A stretch of 5,413 nucleotides of DNA, taken from the NCBI GenBank assembly GCA_013041585.1, contig JABEVM010000034.1, forward strand, positions 1 through 5,413, written 5' to 3'. Under the pieces are notes generated by a model. It worked only from the letters and a program-made list of their open reading frames with translations, was not told where the DNA came from and searched no databases. This DNA comes from Chlamydiota bacterium (GTDB lineage Bacteria; Chlamydiota; Chlamydiia; Chlamydiales; Rhabdochlamydiaceae). Position 1 is the stretch's first letter; every line of letters begins with the position of its first letter. This document shows, piece by piece, positions 1 through 5,413 of this stretch. The translations under genes and the position numbers were made by a program.

Positions 1-2
1 TT

Positions 3-167
3 CCTATATGTGGTGTAATTCTAGTTCATAGAACAAAACGTTTTCTGCGTAGGTTCCCTAATCGCTTTATAGTTCGCTATTCTTATTGGGCCATTCCAAC
101 AACGCGGTTTAATAAATTGATGGGAACTGATTTCGTGCCTTCCTCAAAACGATTTTGGGTAAAATAG
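3..167 (+). CDS. traL: TraL, F-type T4SS inner-membrane protein (3' end only)
   Basis: This is an open frame entering from the left edge, with its first whole codon at 3 and a TAG stop at 165-167. It gives the last 54 residues of a protein whose start lies outside the window. The visible part begins with a short hydrophobic stretch (PICGVILV), followed by a basic patch (KRFLRRFPNRF) and then YSYWAIPTTRF...FVPSSKRFWVK. F plasmid TraL (about 90-100 residues) ends in a comparable way: a basic segment, then a Y-W-x-x-P-T motif, and a final R-x-W-x-K. TraL is a small inner-membrane protein required for F pilus assembly and counts as VirB3-like. The position directly before traE matches the F-type order. 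The 7-base gap to traE implies co-transcription. The fragment is short, so the call leans on both the C-terminal motif and synteny. Confidence 0.83.
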   Translation, partial: PICGVILVHRTKRFLRRFPNRFIVRYSYWAIPTTRFNKLMGTDFVPSSKRFWVK

Positions 168-169
168 GT
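166..169 (+). promoter_or_regulatory. Weak ribosome binding site for traE
   Basis: AGGT sits 5 bases before ATG 175 and overlaps the traL stop codon. It is weak, which fits reinitiation by ribosomes finishing traL. An ATG at 170 lies directly against this site and is followed after one codon by TGA, so it is not the gene start. Confidence 0.5.
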
Positions 170-174
170 ATGAT

Positions 175-744
175 ATGAAGACCTCTACTTTAGCATTAAA
201 CATACGTAAAATTGTTGTGCTGAGAAATATTTTTATAGGTTTTTCATTCATACTTTCCATAGCCATAGTCTTGCTTGTTTGTCTTTTGCTTAAGAAATCA
301 GAGAGGGTGATTATCCTACCAACCGTAGGGCCCTCTCTTTGGATTGAAAACAACCAGGCATCAGATTCTTATCTTGAAAAAATGGGGGCTTATGTTTCTG
401 ATCTGCTTCTTACTCGAACAGAAGCAGATGTAGATCGTAAAAACAAGCTTATTTTAGAGCTTGTCCACCCTGAATTATATCATTCCATTAAAAAGCAGCT
501 TCTCCTTGATAAGCAGAATATCTTTAAACACAACCAAACCCTCCTTTTTCGTCTAGAAAGGAGCTATGTTGACCCTCATACCAAAAAATACATAGTGGAA
601 GGGGAACTTTTAGTTTTCATAGGAAAACTAGGAGAAAATCCCTCCTGTGTGCAAAGAGACAACAAGCGTTTTATTTTTGGATTTGAATGTCAGGGAGGCA
701 AGCTGCTTCTAAAATCCTTAAAAAAGGAAAACATCACTTTATGA
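175..744 (+). CDS. traE: TraE, F-type T4SS pilus assembly protein
   Basis: The protein is 189 residues, against 188 for F plasmid TraE. It has a short N-terminal tail, one transmembrane helix at about residues 17-39 (RNIFIGFSFILS...VCLLL), and a roughly 150-residue domain predicted to face the periplasm. Family-like signatures are the S-D-S-Y-L-E-K-M segment near 63-70, corresponding to the A-D-x-S-Y-L-x-x-M of F TraE, and the Y-I-V-E-G-E-L-L-V-F-I-G strand near 139-150, corresponding to V-x-I-x-G-x-L-x-x-W-I-G. TraE is the VirB5/VirB8-class component of F-type systems and is needed for pilus extension from the inner membrane. The start at 175 follows the traL stop by 7 bases, with AGGT at 166-169 as a weak ribosome binding site. 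The stop overlaps the traK start as ATGA. Reading frame and length look intact. Confidence 0.93.
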   Translation: MKTSTLALNIRKIVVLRNIFIGFSFILSIAIVLLVCLLLKKSERVIILPTVGPSLWIENNQASDSYLEKMGAYVSDLLLTRTEADVDRKNKLILELVHPELYHSIKKQLLLDKQNIFKHNQTLLFRLERSYVDPHTKKYIVEGELLVFIGKLGENPSCVQRDNKRFIFGFECQGGKLLLKSLKKENITL

Positions 745-1445
745 AGTACAGAAAATTCTTTCTTTTTTTTCTATTTCTTACAAGCTTTGGCTCCATTTAC
801 GGGGTAGTAGAACATACAATGGATGAAAAAAAGCCCATTGATGTGATTTTCTCTAAAAACTCTCATAACCGCATCGCGGTATCTCAAAGTTCAGTAGAAA
901 AAATCTTTGGAGATGAAAACTTCTTTAATATTTGGATCGATCCAACAACAGGAAATGCCTTCGTCAAAGTCAAAAGGGATATTACTAATCCAATAACTTT
1001 AACGGTGGTAACCTCTTCAAGATTCATTCAAGACTTATATGTCATTTCCGATGACATCCCTTCTGAACATCTCATTTTGAAAGAGGACTCTCACGAAGAA
1101 GAGGAAATCATGAGTAGTTTTTCTATTTTTCATACAACAACAGTAGAATTTTTGAATCAAATTTTAGAAAACAAGACTCCATTAGGGTACCGAAAACGAG
1201 AGATTATTGGCCTGACCATCCCTGATTTACCAAATCCCTTGGAAACAGAAATCATACAAGCTTTTGAAAATTCTTATGAATCGATCTTAGTATACAAAGT
1301 CAAGAATTCAGGAACAGCATCCATTGTACTTTCAAGTGATACGTTCAAAAAGAACGATGTAAATTGGGTGTTTTTGAATGCCCATGAATTGAAGGCTAAA
1401 GAAGGAGTCATTTGCATCATATCAACTTTCAAGCGGGAGATGTAA
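741..1445 (+). CDS. traK: TraK, secreted VirB9-like core-complex protein
   Basis: Starting at ATG 741 the product is 234 residues (F TraK is about 242). It opens with a clear signal peptide: MKYRK, a Phe/Leu-rich core, then TSFGSIYG, with cleavage likely near residue 21. Residues about 40-100 (N-R-I-A-V, then I-x-x-I-F-G-D, then G-N-A-F-V-K-V, then N-P-I-T-L-T-V-V) match the N-terminal beta domain of the TraK family. The C-terminal part (about 155-230) is a second beta-rich domain. In F, TraK lies in the periplasm/outer membrane and binds TraB and the lipoprotein TraV, forming the outer layer of the channel. A longer in-frame start at 687 exists, but it would add 18 charged residues in front of the signal peptide and lie deep inside traE, so 741 is preferred. 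The ATGA overlap with traE suggests translational coupling. A T8 run at 763-770 encodes part of the hydrophobic core. Confidence 0.92.
   Translation: MKYRKFFLFFLFLTSFGSIYGVVEHTMDEKKPIDVIFSKNSHNRIAVSQSSVEKIFGDENFFNIWIDPTTGNAFVKVKRDITNPITLTVVTSSRFIQDLYVISDDIPSEHLILKEDSHEEEEIMSSFSIFHTTTVEFLNQILENKTPLGYRKREIIGLTIPDLPNPLETEIIQAFENSYESILVYKVKNSGTASIVLSSDTFKKNDVNWVFLNAHELKAKEGVICIISTFKREM
1435..1440 (+). promoter_or_regulatory. Ribosome binding site for traB
   Basis: GGGAGA lies 6 bases before ATG 1447, inside the last codons of traK. It is purine-rich with standard spacing and supports the chosen traB start. Confidence 0.7.
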
Positions 1446-1446
1446 G

Positions 1447-2622
1447 ATGAAACTTCGTCCTAAATTAGAAAAGCTCATTGAAAATAAGCAAAAAACGCTA
1501 TACGCAACAATTGTAGGAGGGTTTGTCGTATTCATCGGAAGCATCATATACTTTTCCTCCTCTCAAGAAGAACACAAACCAACACTCGTAACAACCTCTT
1601 TTCAAATTCCAACTGAAGATACAAAACCAGAAAATGTACGCCTAGGCTTGATAGAGAATGAAAACGATGTGTTTAAAGATCGTTTCACGGCCTTAGAAAA
1701 GGCTGTTCTTGAGCTTAAGGAGACAAACTCTCTATTGGAAATCGAAAAAGCCCAAACAACACAAGAAACAGAAAATCTTCGAAATGAAATCAATTCTCTT
1801 CAAGAAGAGATGACACGAAAATCTAGCGCCCCTCAAAACAGCATCCATGAAGAAAATCATATTGGTGAACCTGTTTTATCAGAAGATTTAAAAATTTGGT
1901 CTTCTCCAGAAGAAAACAAAGACAGGCATGTACTTTTTGAAATCCCAGCCGGAACAGTTGTGAAGTGTGTAATAACAATGGGAGCTGATTGTAGTGTAGG
2001 AGTAACGCAATCAACAGGAATTGATGTGGTACAACTGAGAACCCTAGATAACGGTAAATTGCCTCGATCAGTACGAGTCGCACTAAAGGGAGCCGTCATT
2101 ACCGGTCATGCTTTTGGGGATATCGCGAAAGAAAGGGTTAACGTTCGCATAGAGAGGTTGACTCTTGTTGAAAAAAACGGATCTTTTATTGATACGGAGG
2201 TTAGTGCTTGTGTAGCTGGAGAAGATGGCCGGGTAGGTGTCAGAGGTGTTGTTGTAGATCGATCTGGTCAAATTATTACAAGGGCGGCATTTGCAGCATT
2301 AACACAAGGATTTTCTCAATCCATACAGGCAACACTTAATAATCAGGCAATAGAAAAAATAGCAAAGGTGGGTCCTGAACAAACAATTTTAAACGTAGAT
2401 ACATTTCGAAACGCAGGCTTACAAGGAGCCTCTACAGCTTTCGATAAATTAGCTGAGTATTACATAAAACGAGCAGAACAACTGCAACCTGTAATTCAAA
2501 TGGCAGCAGGGCGAGTTGTAGATGTTGTTTTTTTAAAAACAGTAAAATTAGGTGAAAAAGATCTTAAAAAAAAGCTAGATCACGAGCGCGCTTTAAAATT
2601 AAAAGAGGCTCGAAATGAATAA
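1447..2622 (+). CDS. traB: TraB, VirB10-like envelope-spanning protein
   Basis: The protein is 391 residues, shorter than F TraB (475). It has a basic cytoplasmic tail, one transmembrane helix at about 17-36, and a charged linker with a likely coiled coil at about 76-125 (Leu/Ile spaced among Glu/Lys). A VirB10/TrbI-type beta domain spans about 160-365. Diagnostic stretches are F-E-I-P-A-G-T-V-V-K (164-173), ALKGAVITGHAFGDIAKERV (212-231), VAGEDGRVGVRGVVV (256-270), and the region up to GRVVDVVFLKTV (355-366). TraB bridges inner and outer membranes and contacts TraK. The VirB10 domain holds cysteines at 174, 182 and 255, notable beside a periplasmic thiol oxidoreductase gene. GGGAGA at 1435-1440 is a good ribosome binding site 6 bases before the start, and the traK stop is one base upstream. 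The 3' end overlaps the next gene by 8 bases. The long proline-rich linker expected in some TraB proteins is reduced here. Confidence 0.95.
   Translation: MKLRPKLEKLIENKQKTLYATIVGGFVVFIGSIIYFSSSQEEHKPTLVTTSFQIPTEDTKPENVRLGLIENENDVFKDRFTALEKAVLELKETNSLLEIEKAQTTQETENLRNEINSLQEEMTRKSSAPQNSIHEENHIGEPVLSEDLKIWSSPEENKDRHVLFEIPAGTVVKCVITMGADCSVGVTQSTGIDVVQLRTLDNGKLPRSVRVALKGAVITGHAFGDIAKERVNVRIERLTLVEKNGSFIDTEVSACVAGEDGRVGVRGVVVDRSGQIITRAAFAALTQGFSQSIQATLNNQAIEKIAKVGPEQTILNVDTFRNAGLQGASTAFDKLAEYYIKRAEQLQPVIQMAAGRVVDVVFLKTVKLGEKDLKKKLDHERALKLKEARNE
2605..2608 (+). promoter_or_regulatory. Ribosome binding site for the dsbA-like gene
   Basis: GAGG lies 6 bases before ATG 2615, within the 3' end of traB. 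It decides the start that yields an intact signal peptide and an 8-base overlap with traB. Confidence 0.65.
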
Positions 2623-3229
2623 ATCTCTATTTTTAGCTTTCCTATTTGCATTCTCTCCTATTTTTTCAATGGAAAAACTCCCTTCGGAATACCTAGTGAA
2701 ATATGGAGATCCTCAAGCAGAAGCTAAGGTTACTGAGTATTTTTCTCTTAGCTGCCCCGATTGCATTAAATGTTTTATCCAAGACTTTAAGCCTATTCAA
2801 AAAGAATTCATTGATACGAGAAAAGCTTTTTGGGCCTTCCACCCTAATCCAGCAGATCTTCTAACGCTACAAGCGATGGTTTGCTTAGAAAAGCTCACAG
2901 AAAAAGAAAAAATTACGTTTTTGGAGACCGTCATTGAAACCCTATACGAGCAAAAGGTTTTCGAGGCAACAAATGCCACTTCAATCTTGCAGATAACAAT
3001 GCAAGCATTAGGCAAGCCCATACAGAACTTAAATGAATTAGAGGGAATCAAAACAACAAAAGCATACCAAAATGCTAGGTTGTATTTAAAACAACCCGAT
3101 TTTGTACAAGACATTCCAACCGTTGAGATTAATGGCAAAATATACGATGCATTTCCAGACACGAAATTTATCAAAAGACAGCTGGAAAACCTAGCGAAAC
3201 AGAAAATCTCTAAAAAGGCTCCCCTATGA
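2615..3229 (+). CDS. Exported DsbA-like thiol:disulfide oxidoreductase (thioredoxin fold)
   Basis: The protein is 204 residues. A signal peptide (MNKSLFLAFLFAFSPIFS, cleavage near residue 18) is followed by a thioredoxin-fold domain. Residues 40-50 (T-E-Y-F-S-L-S-C-P-D-C) form the first strand and the CxxC active site, C47-P-D-C50. D-I-P-T-V-E-I-N-G-K (166-175) carries the conserved cis-proline (P168) found opposite the CxxC in this fold. The middle, about 80-160, is mostly helical, as in DsbA and Thioredoxin_4 proteins. The CPxC site with no N-terminal dimerisation domain favours a DsbA-type over a DsbC-type enzyme. Extra cysteines occur at 53 and 90. It probably works in the periplasm, making disulfides in tra components (inference). 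F-type systems often carry such a gene (TrbB in F, dsbC in R27/SXT-type clusters). GAGG at 2605-2608 sets the start. It overlaps traB by 8 bases and traV by 4. Confidence 0.87.
   Translation: MNKSLFLAFLFAFSPIFSMEKLPSEYLVKYGDPQAEAKVTEYFSLSCPDCIKCFIQDFKPIQKEFIDTRKAFWAFHPNPADLLTLQAMVCLEKLTEKEKITFLETVIETLYEQKVFEATNATSILQITMQALGKPIQNLNELEGIKTTKAYQNARLYLKQPDFVQDIPTVEINGKIYDAFPDTKFIKRQLENLAKQKISKKAPL
3212..3218 (+). promoter_or_regulatory. Ribosome binding site for traV
   Basis: AAAAAGG lies 7 bases before ATG 3226, inside the end of the dsbA-like gene, and supports the start that gives a complete lipoprotein signal peptide. Confidence 0.55.
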
Positions 3230-3534
3230 AAAAAAGATTTCTGTATATGGCTCTCTTTTTCTCTTCCTGTGGGATATATAACAATAATTTTGACTGTCCA
3301 GCTGGCAAGGGAGTCGGGTGTAAATCGGTGAATCAAGTTGTAGATATGATCGTAGAGAAAGAAGAAGAGGAATATGTTTTTGTAGAAAATCAGGCTACAG
3401 CGGCCCTTCTGAGGGAAAGAGAAAAAGGAAAAGGGGTAAGAACAACAAACAAATCTAAAAAAAGATATTTCTTAGTCAAAAATGAAAATGGAGAGCTTGT
3501 TCTTGCTACAGAACTAAAAGAGGGAAAAAAATGA
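3226..3534 (+). CDS. traV: TraV, short VirB7-like outer-membrane lipoprotein
   Basis: The product is 102 residues, much shorter than F TraV (171). The N-terminus is a lipoprotein signal peptide: MKKRF, a hydrophobic core, then F-F-S-S-C15-G, so C15 would be lipidated after cleavage. Next comes F-D-C24-P-A-G-K-G-V-G-C32-K-S-V, the cysteine pair and spacing typical of the TraV N-terminal region. The rest is highly charged: an acidic run EKEEEE (44-49), then basic residues, with no further hydrophobic segment. In F-type systems TraV sits in the outer membrane and anchors TraK, which binds TraB. Position between traB/dsb and traC agrees with this. AAAAAGG at 3212-3218 is the ribosome binding site. 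The start overlaps the dsb stop as ATGA and the stop overlaps the traC start the same way. Small size and low conservation make this call more dependent on context than its neighbours. Confidence 0.86.
   Translation: MKKRFLYMALFFSSCGIYNNNFDCPAGKGVGCKSVNQVVDMIVEKEEEEYVFVENQATAALLREREKGKGVRTTNKSKKRYFLVKNENGELVLATELKEGKK
3519..3524 (+). promoter_or_regulatory. Ribosome binding site for traC
   Basis: AGAGGG lies 6 bases before ATG 3531, separated by a run of A. It is among the best-matching Shine-Dalgarno sequences in the window, consistent with independent loading on traC in addition to coupling through the ATGA overlap. Confidence 0.7.
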
Positions 3535-5413
3535 ATCCTGTTCAAAAACTAGGCCAAACACTTGCGCATTTTTTCGGAGAATCAACTGATATAGATTCTA
3601 TAAAAGAAGACTCTTTTCAATTCTCCGATACTCTAGATCCCAATTACCTTGCAGACGTCTTATTTTATCGAACCTATGATGAAGAAAATAAAATTTATGA
3701 AAACAAGAGCAGTACAGGTTTCGTAATAGAAGCAATTCCATTAATTGGAGGAACCGAACAAGCAGAAAATGAAATAACCTCTTTAATTAGGGAGATCGGA
3801 GAAGAAGGATCCTGTATTCAATGTTTTTTATTTGCTGATCACAGGATTGACCGATTTATGGATCTCTGGTCTAGGCCGAGGATTCAAAAGGGGGATATTT
3901 TCAAAGAAATTGCCCTAAAAAAACAACAGTTTTTGAAAAACCAAGCATTTGGAGAAACTCCGCCAAGAATCTTTCGTTTTATATTTAGCTACAGTGAATC
4001 AAAAAACAACAAGAAAGACCCTAGATTTGTAATAAGCCGACTTCGTGAAAAAAAACAAAAGGCCCTTGAAGTATTTAATCGCATTACTTCAGCTCTTGAA
4101 GTAGCTCCAACACAACTTATTGAAATCATCTCGGTGGTCGCCGTATCAGTACAAAACAAAGAAGTAAACACTAGAAGAAAACGGGAAGAGAATACATGGC
4201 TGTCAAAACAAATGTGTCTTCCGGGAACAGCTTTAGAAATTAAAGATAAGCATTTGATTTTTCACGGGAAAAATAGGAAAGCTCATTTTAAATCCTACGA
4301 AGTTACAGATTACCCCGATAGTTGGTGTTTAGGGCTTATGGGGGAACTTGTTGGAGATTTCCTAAACAAGTCCTATCGTATCCCTTCTCCGTTCTATATC
4401 CATTATGGAATCCATTTTCCTCAGTCAGAAAAAATCGAAATGAGTTTATCAGCCAAAACCAGAACACTTGGTCACCAAATAAAGTTTCCCTCTCTTGTAA
4501 GAATGTTACCCAACCTGCCCAAAGAATATGAAGAACATCTTTCTGTTAAACGCAAGATTATGGATGGGGAAAAATTCATAGAAACTAGATTAAGTTGCGG
4601 GCTTTTTGGAGATTCTGAGCATCATCTTCAAGGAGAATCTGCTCTTGTAGCTTTGTTTCAAAAGAGTGGCTTCAAATTAAGGGAAAACAACTTCGTTCAT
4701 TTGCCTGATTTCATATCTTCCCTACCCATGAGTTGGGGAGAAGAAGCCTCCTATATAAAAAGTCTAAAAAGATTGCGTAACATTCGCACAACAATCACTT
4801 CGGAATCAGGATGTTTAGTACCAATAGTAGGGGAATATTGGGGAAACTCTACGCAAGGAATGCTTTTGTGGGGGCGTAAAGGACAATTATGCGGGTGGGA
4901 TCCTTTCCAAACGGATGGTAACTTTAACACAATAGTTATAGGCCCATCAGGATCAGGAAAATCTGTCCTTATGCAAGAGATGATTTTAAATCATATGGCT
5001 CAAGGTGGAAGGGTGTACATCTTAGACTTAGGAAGAAGCTTTGAAAAACTCTGCCATTTGCTCTCTGGACAATTTTTAGAATTTTCTGAAAAAAGCAGAT
5101 TAAACCTGAATCCCTTCCAAGCCATTCCAGAAAACGTAGATATGGATTCTTTGAACGCTTCCCTGGAAATGGTCTCATCTATGATCGCTACAATGGCTAT
5201 GCCAAATCACAAAATCGATAAAGAACGATCTGACATACTCAGCTCTATTGTGAAAAAAACATGGCTTCAGCATGGAAGAAACTCTTGTATTGACGACGTA
5301 ATTGCCAATCTGCAAGTAAGCCATAAAGAATATTCTTCCCAGCTGATGATTGGAGCCGTCGAAAGTCTAAAAGAAGGACTAAAAAAATACGCAAAAGACG
5401 GAACCTATGCAAA
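3531..5413 (+). CDS. traC: TraC, VirB4-like pilus assembly ATPase (5' part, runs off window)
   Basis: The frame stays open from ATG 3531 to the right edge: 627 whole codons with no stop, against about 875 residues in F TraC, so roughly the last quarter is missing. The N-terminal half, including G-F-V-I-E-A-I-P (63-70), matches the TraC/VirB4 N-terminal domain and has no transmembrane helix. The ATPase half begins near G-E-Y-W-G-N (434-439) and has the Walker A motif GPSGSGKS (471-478). It also shows YILDLGRSFEKL (496-507) and L-N-L-N-P-F (524-529), both characteristic of this family. Walker B should lie beyond the window. TraC is a cytoplasmic or membrane-associated hexameric ATPase that drives F pilus assembly. 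AGAGGG at 3519-3524 is a strong ribosome binding site 6 bases before the start, and the start overlaps the traV stop (ATGA). Confidence 0.96.
   Translation, partial: MNPVQKLGQTLAHFFGESTDIDSIKEDSFQFSDTLDPNYLADVLFYRTYDEENKIYENKSSTGFVIEAIPLIGGTEQAENEITSLIREIGEEGSCIQCFLFADHRIDRFMDLWSRPRIQKGDIFKEIALKKQQFLKNQAFGETPPRIFRFIFSYSESKNNKKDPRFVISRLREKKQKALEVFNRITSALEVAPTQLIEIISVVAVSVQNKEVNTRRKREENTWLSKQMCLPGTALEIKDKHLIFHGKNRKAHFKSYEVTDYPDSWCLGLMGELVGDFLNKSYRIPSPFYIHYGIHFPQSEKIEMSLSAKTRTLGHQIKFPSLVRMLPNLPKEYEEHLSVKRKIMDGEKFIETRLSCGLFGDSEHHLQGESALVALFQKSGFKLRENNFVHLPDFISSLPMSWGEEASYIKSLKRLRNIRTTITSESGCLVPIVGEYWGNSTQGMLLWGRKGQLCGWDPFQTDGNFNTIVIGPSGSGKSVLMQEMILNHMAQGGRVYILDLGRSFEKLCHLLSGQFLEFSEKSRLNLNPFQAIPENVDMDSLNASLEMVSSMIATMAMPNHKIDKERSDILSSIVKKTWLQHGRNSCIDDVIANLQVSHKEYSSQLMIGAVESLKEGLKKYAKDGTYA

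Noticed and set aside
170..178. Two-codon upstream frame (ATG ATA TGA) whose stop overlaps the traE start
   Set aside because: The only Shine-Dalgarno-like sequence (AGGT) abuts this ATG with no spacing, so ribosomes are unlikely to start there. It is probably chance.
687..740. Upstream in-frame ATG that would extend traK by 18 residues
   Set aside because: It would put a charged segment in front of an otherwise perfect signal peptide and overlap traE by 58 bases. ATG 741 gives the ATGA overlap used elsewhere in this operon.
1823..2099. Two overlapping minus-strand open frames within traB
   Set aside because: They are antisense to the conserved VirB10 domain and have no recognisable motif.
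2797..3336. 179-codon open frame on the minus strand
   Set aside because: It lies antisense to the dsbA-like gene and traV, both with clear family motifs. Its translation shows no recognisable domain and it crosses a gene boundary, so it is a shadow frame.
4322..4531. 69-codon plus-strand open frame in another frame inside traC
   Set aside because: TraC is open and conserved across this stretch and the alternative product has no family features.
3535..5413. Possibility that the long region after traV is noncoding or degraded
   Set aside because: Direct translation from 3531 is open to the window end and carries TraC motifs including Walker A. It lacks a stop only because the window ends.
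1..5413. CRISPR arrays, tRNA or rRNA genes, insertion sequences, terminators, attachment sites
   Set aside because: No repeated units, tRNA-like folds, transposase motifs or GC-rich hairpins followed by T-runs were seen on either strand by eye, and coding sequence fills almost the whole window.

Overview
The window is a slice of a single, tightly packed operon on the + strand. It encodes the core of an F-type (tra/trh) type IV secretion system, the apparatus that builds a conjugative pilus and mating channel. The order is traL (3' end only) - traE - traK - traB - a DsbA-like thiol oxidoreductase - traV - traC (5' 627 codons, running off the right edge). This is the F/R27/SXT gene order, with traP, trbD, trbG and traR absent and a Dsb protein gene in the traB-traV interval. 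Identification rests on family features read from the translations: the TraL C-terminus, the single-TM TraE, the secreted beta-rich TraK, the TraB VirB10 domain with its VAGEDGR-type core, the CPDC active site and cis-Pro of the oxidoreductase, the TraV lipobox and cysteine pair, and the TraC GPSGSGKS Walker A.

Layout: 1-167 traL end; 175-744 traE; 741-1445 traK; 1447-2622 traB; 2615-3229 dsbA-like; 3226-3534 traV; 3531-5413 traC (partial). The largest gap is 7 bases. Three junctions are ATGA stop/start overlaps (traE/traK, dsb/traV, traV/traC), one is an 8-base overlap (traB/dsb) and one is a 1-base gap (traK/traB). No promoter, terminator, RNA gene, repeat array or insertion sequence was seen, so transcription probably starts upstream of the window and continues beyond it.

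How the parts fit: TraL and TraE are inner-membrane components thought to act in pilus assembly. TraB (VirB10-like) spans from the inner membrane across the periplasm and contacts TraK (VirB9-like), which is tied to the outer membrane by the lipoprotein TraV (VirB7-like). TraB, TraK and TraV thus form the envelope-spanning core. TraC is the VirB4-like cytoplasmic ATPase that powers pilus assembly. The Dsb-like protein is exported and could oxidise or isomerise disulfides in this machinery (inference).

Organism: a Gram-negative (diderm) bacterium with an AT-rich genome (about 37-40% GC, estimated by eye). F-type tra clusters of this style occur on plasmids and genomic islands of gammaproteobacteria, in Rickettsiales and in environmental chlamydiae (Parachlamydia/Protochlamydia/Simkania). 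The divergent, shortened proteins fit an intracellular symbiont such as a chlamydia-like bacterium, but the sequence alone does not settle this. All genes look intact. I see no clearly new system; the most notable points are the Dsb gene between traB and traV, the cysteine content of the core-complex proteins, and a correctly phased slippery heptamer at the traV/traC junction.
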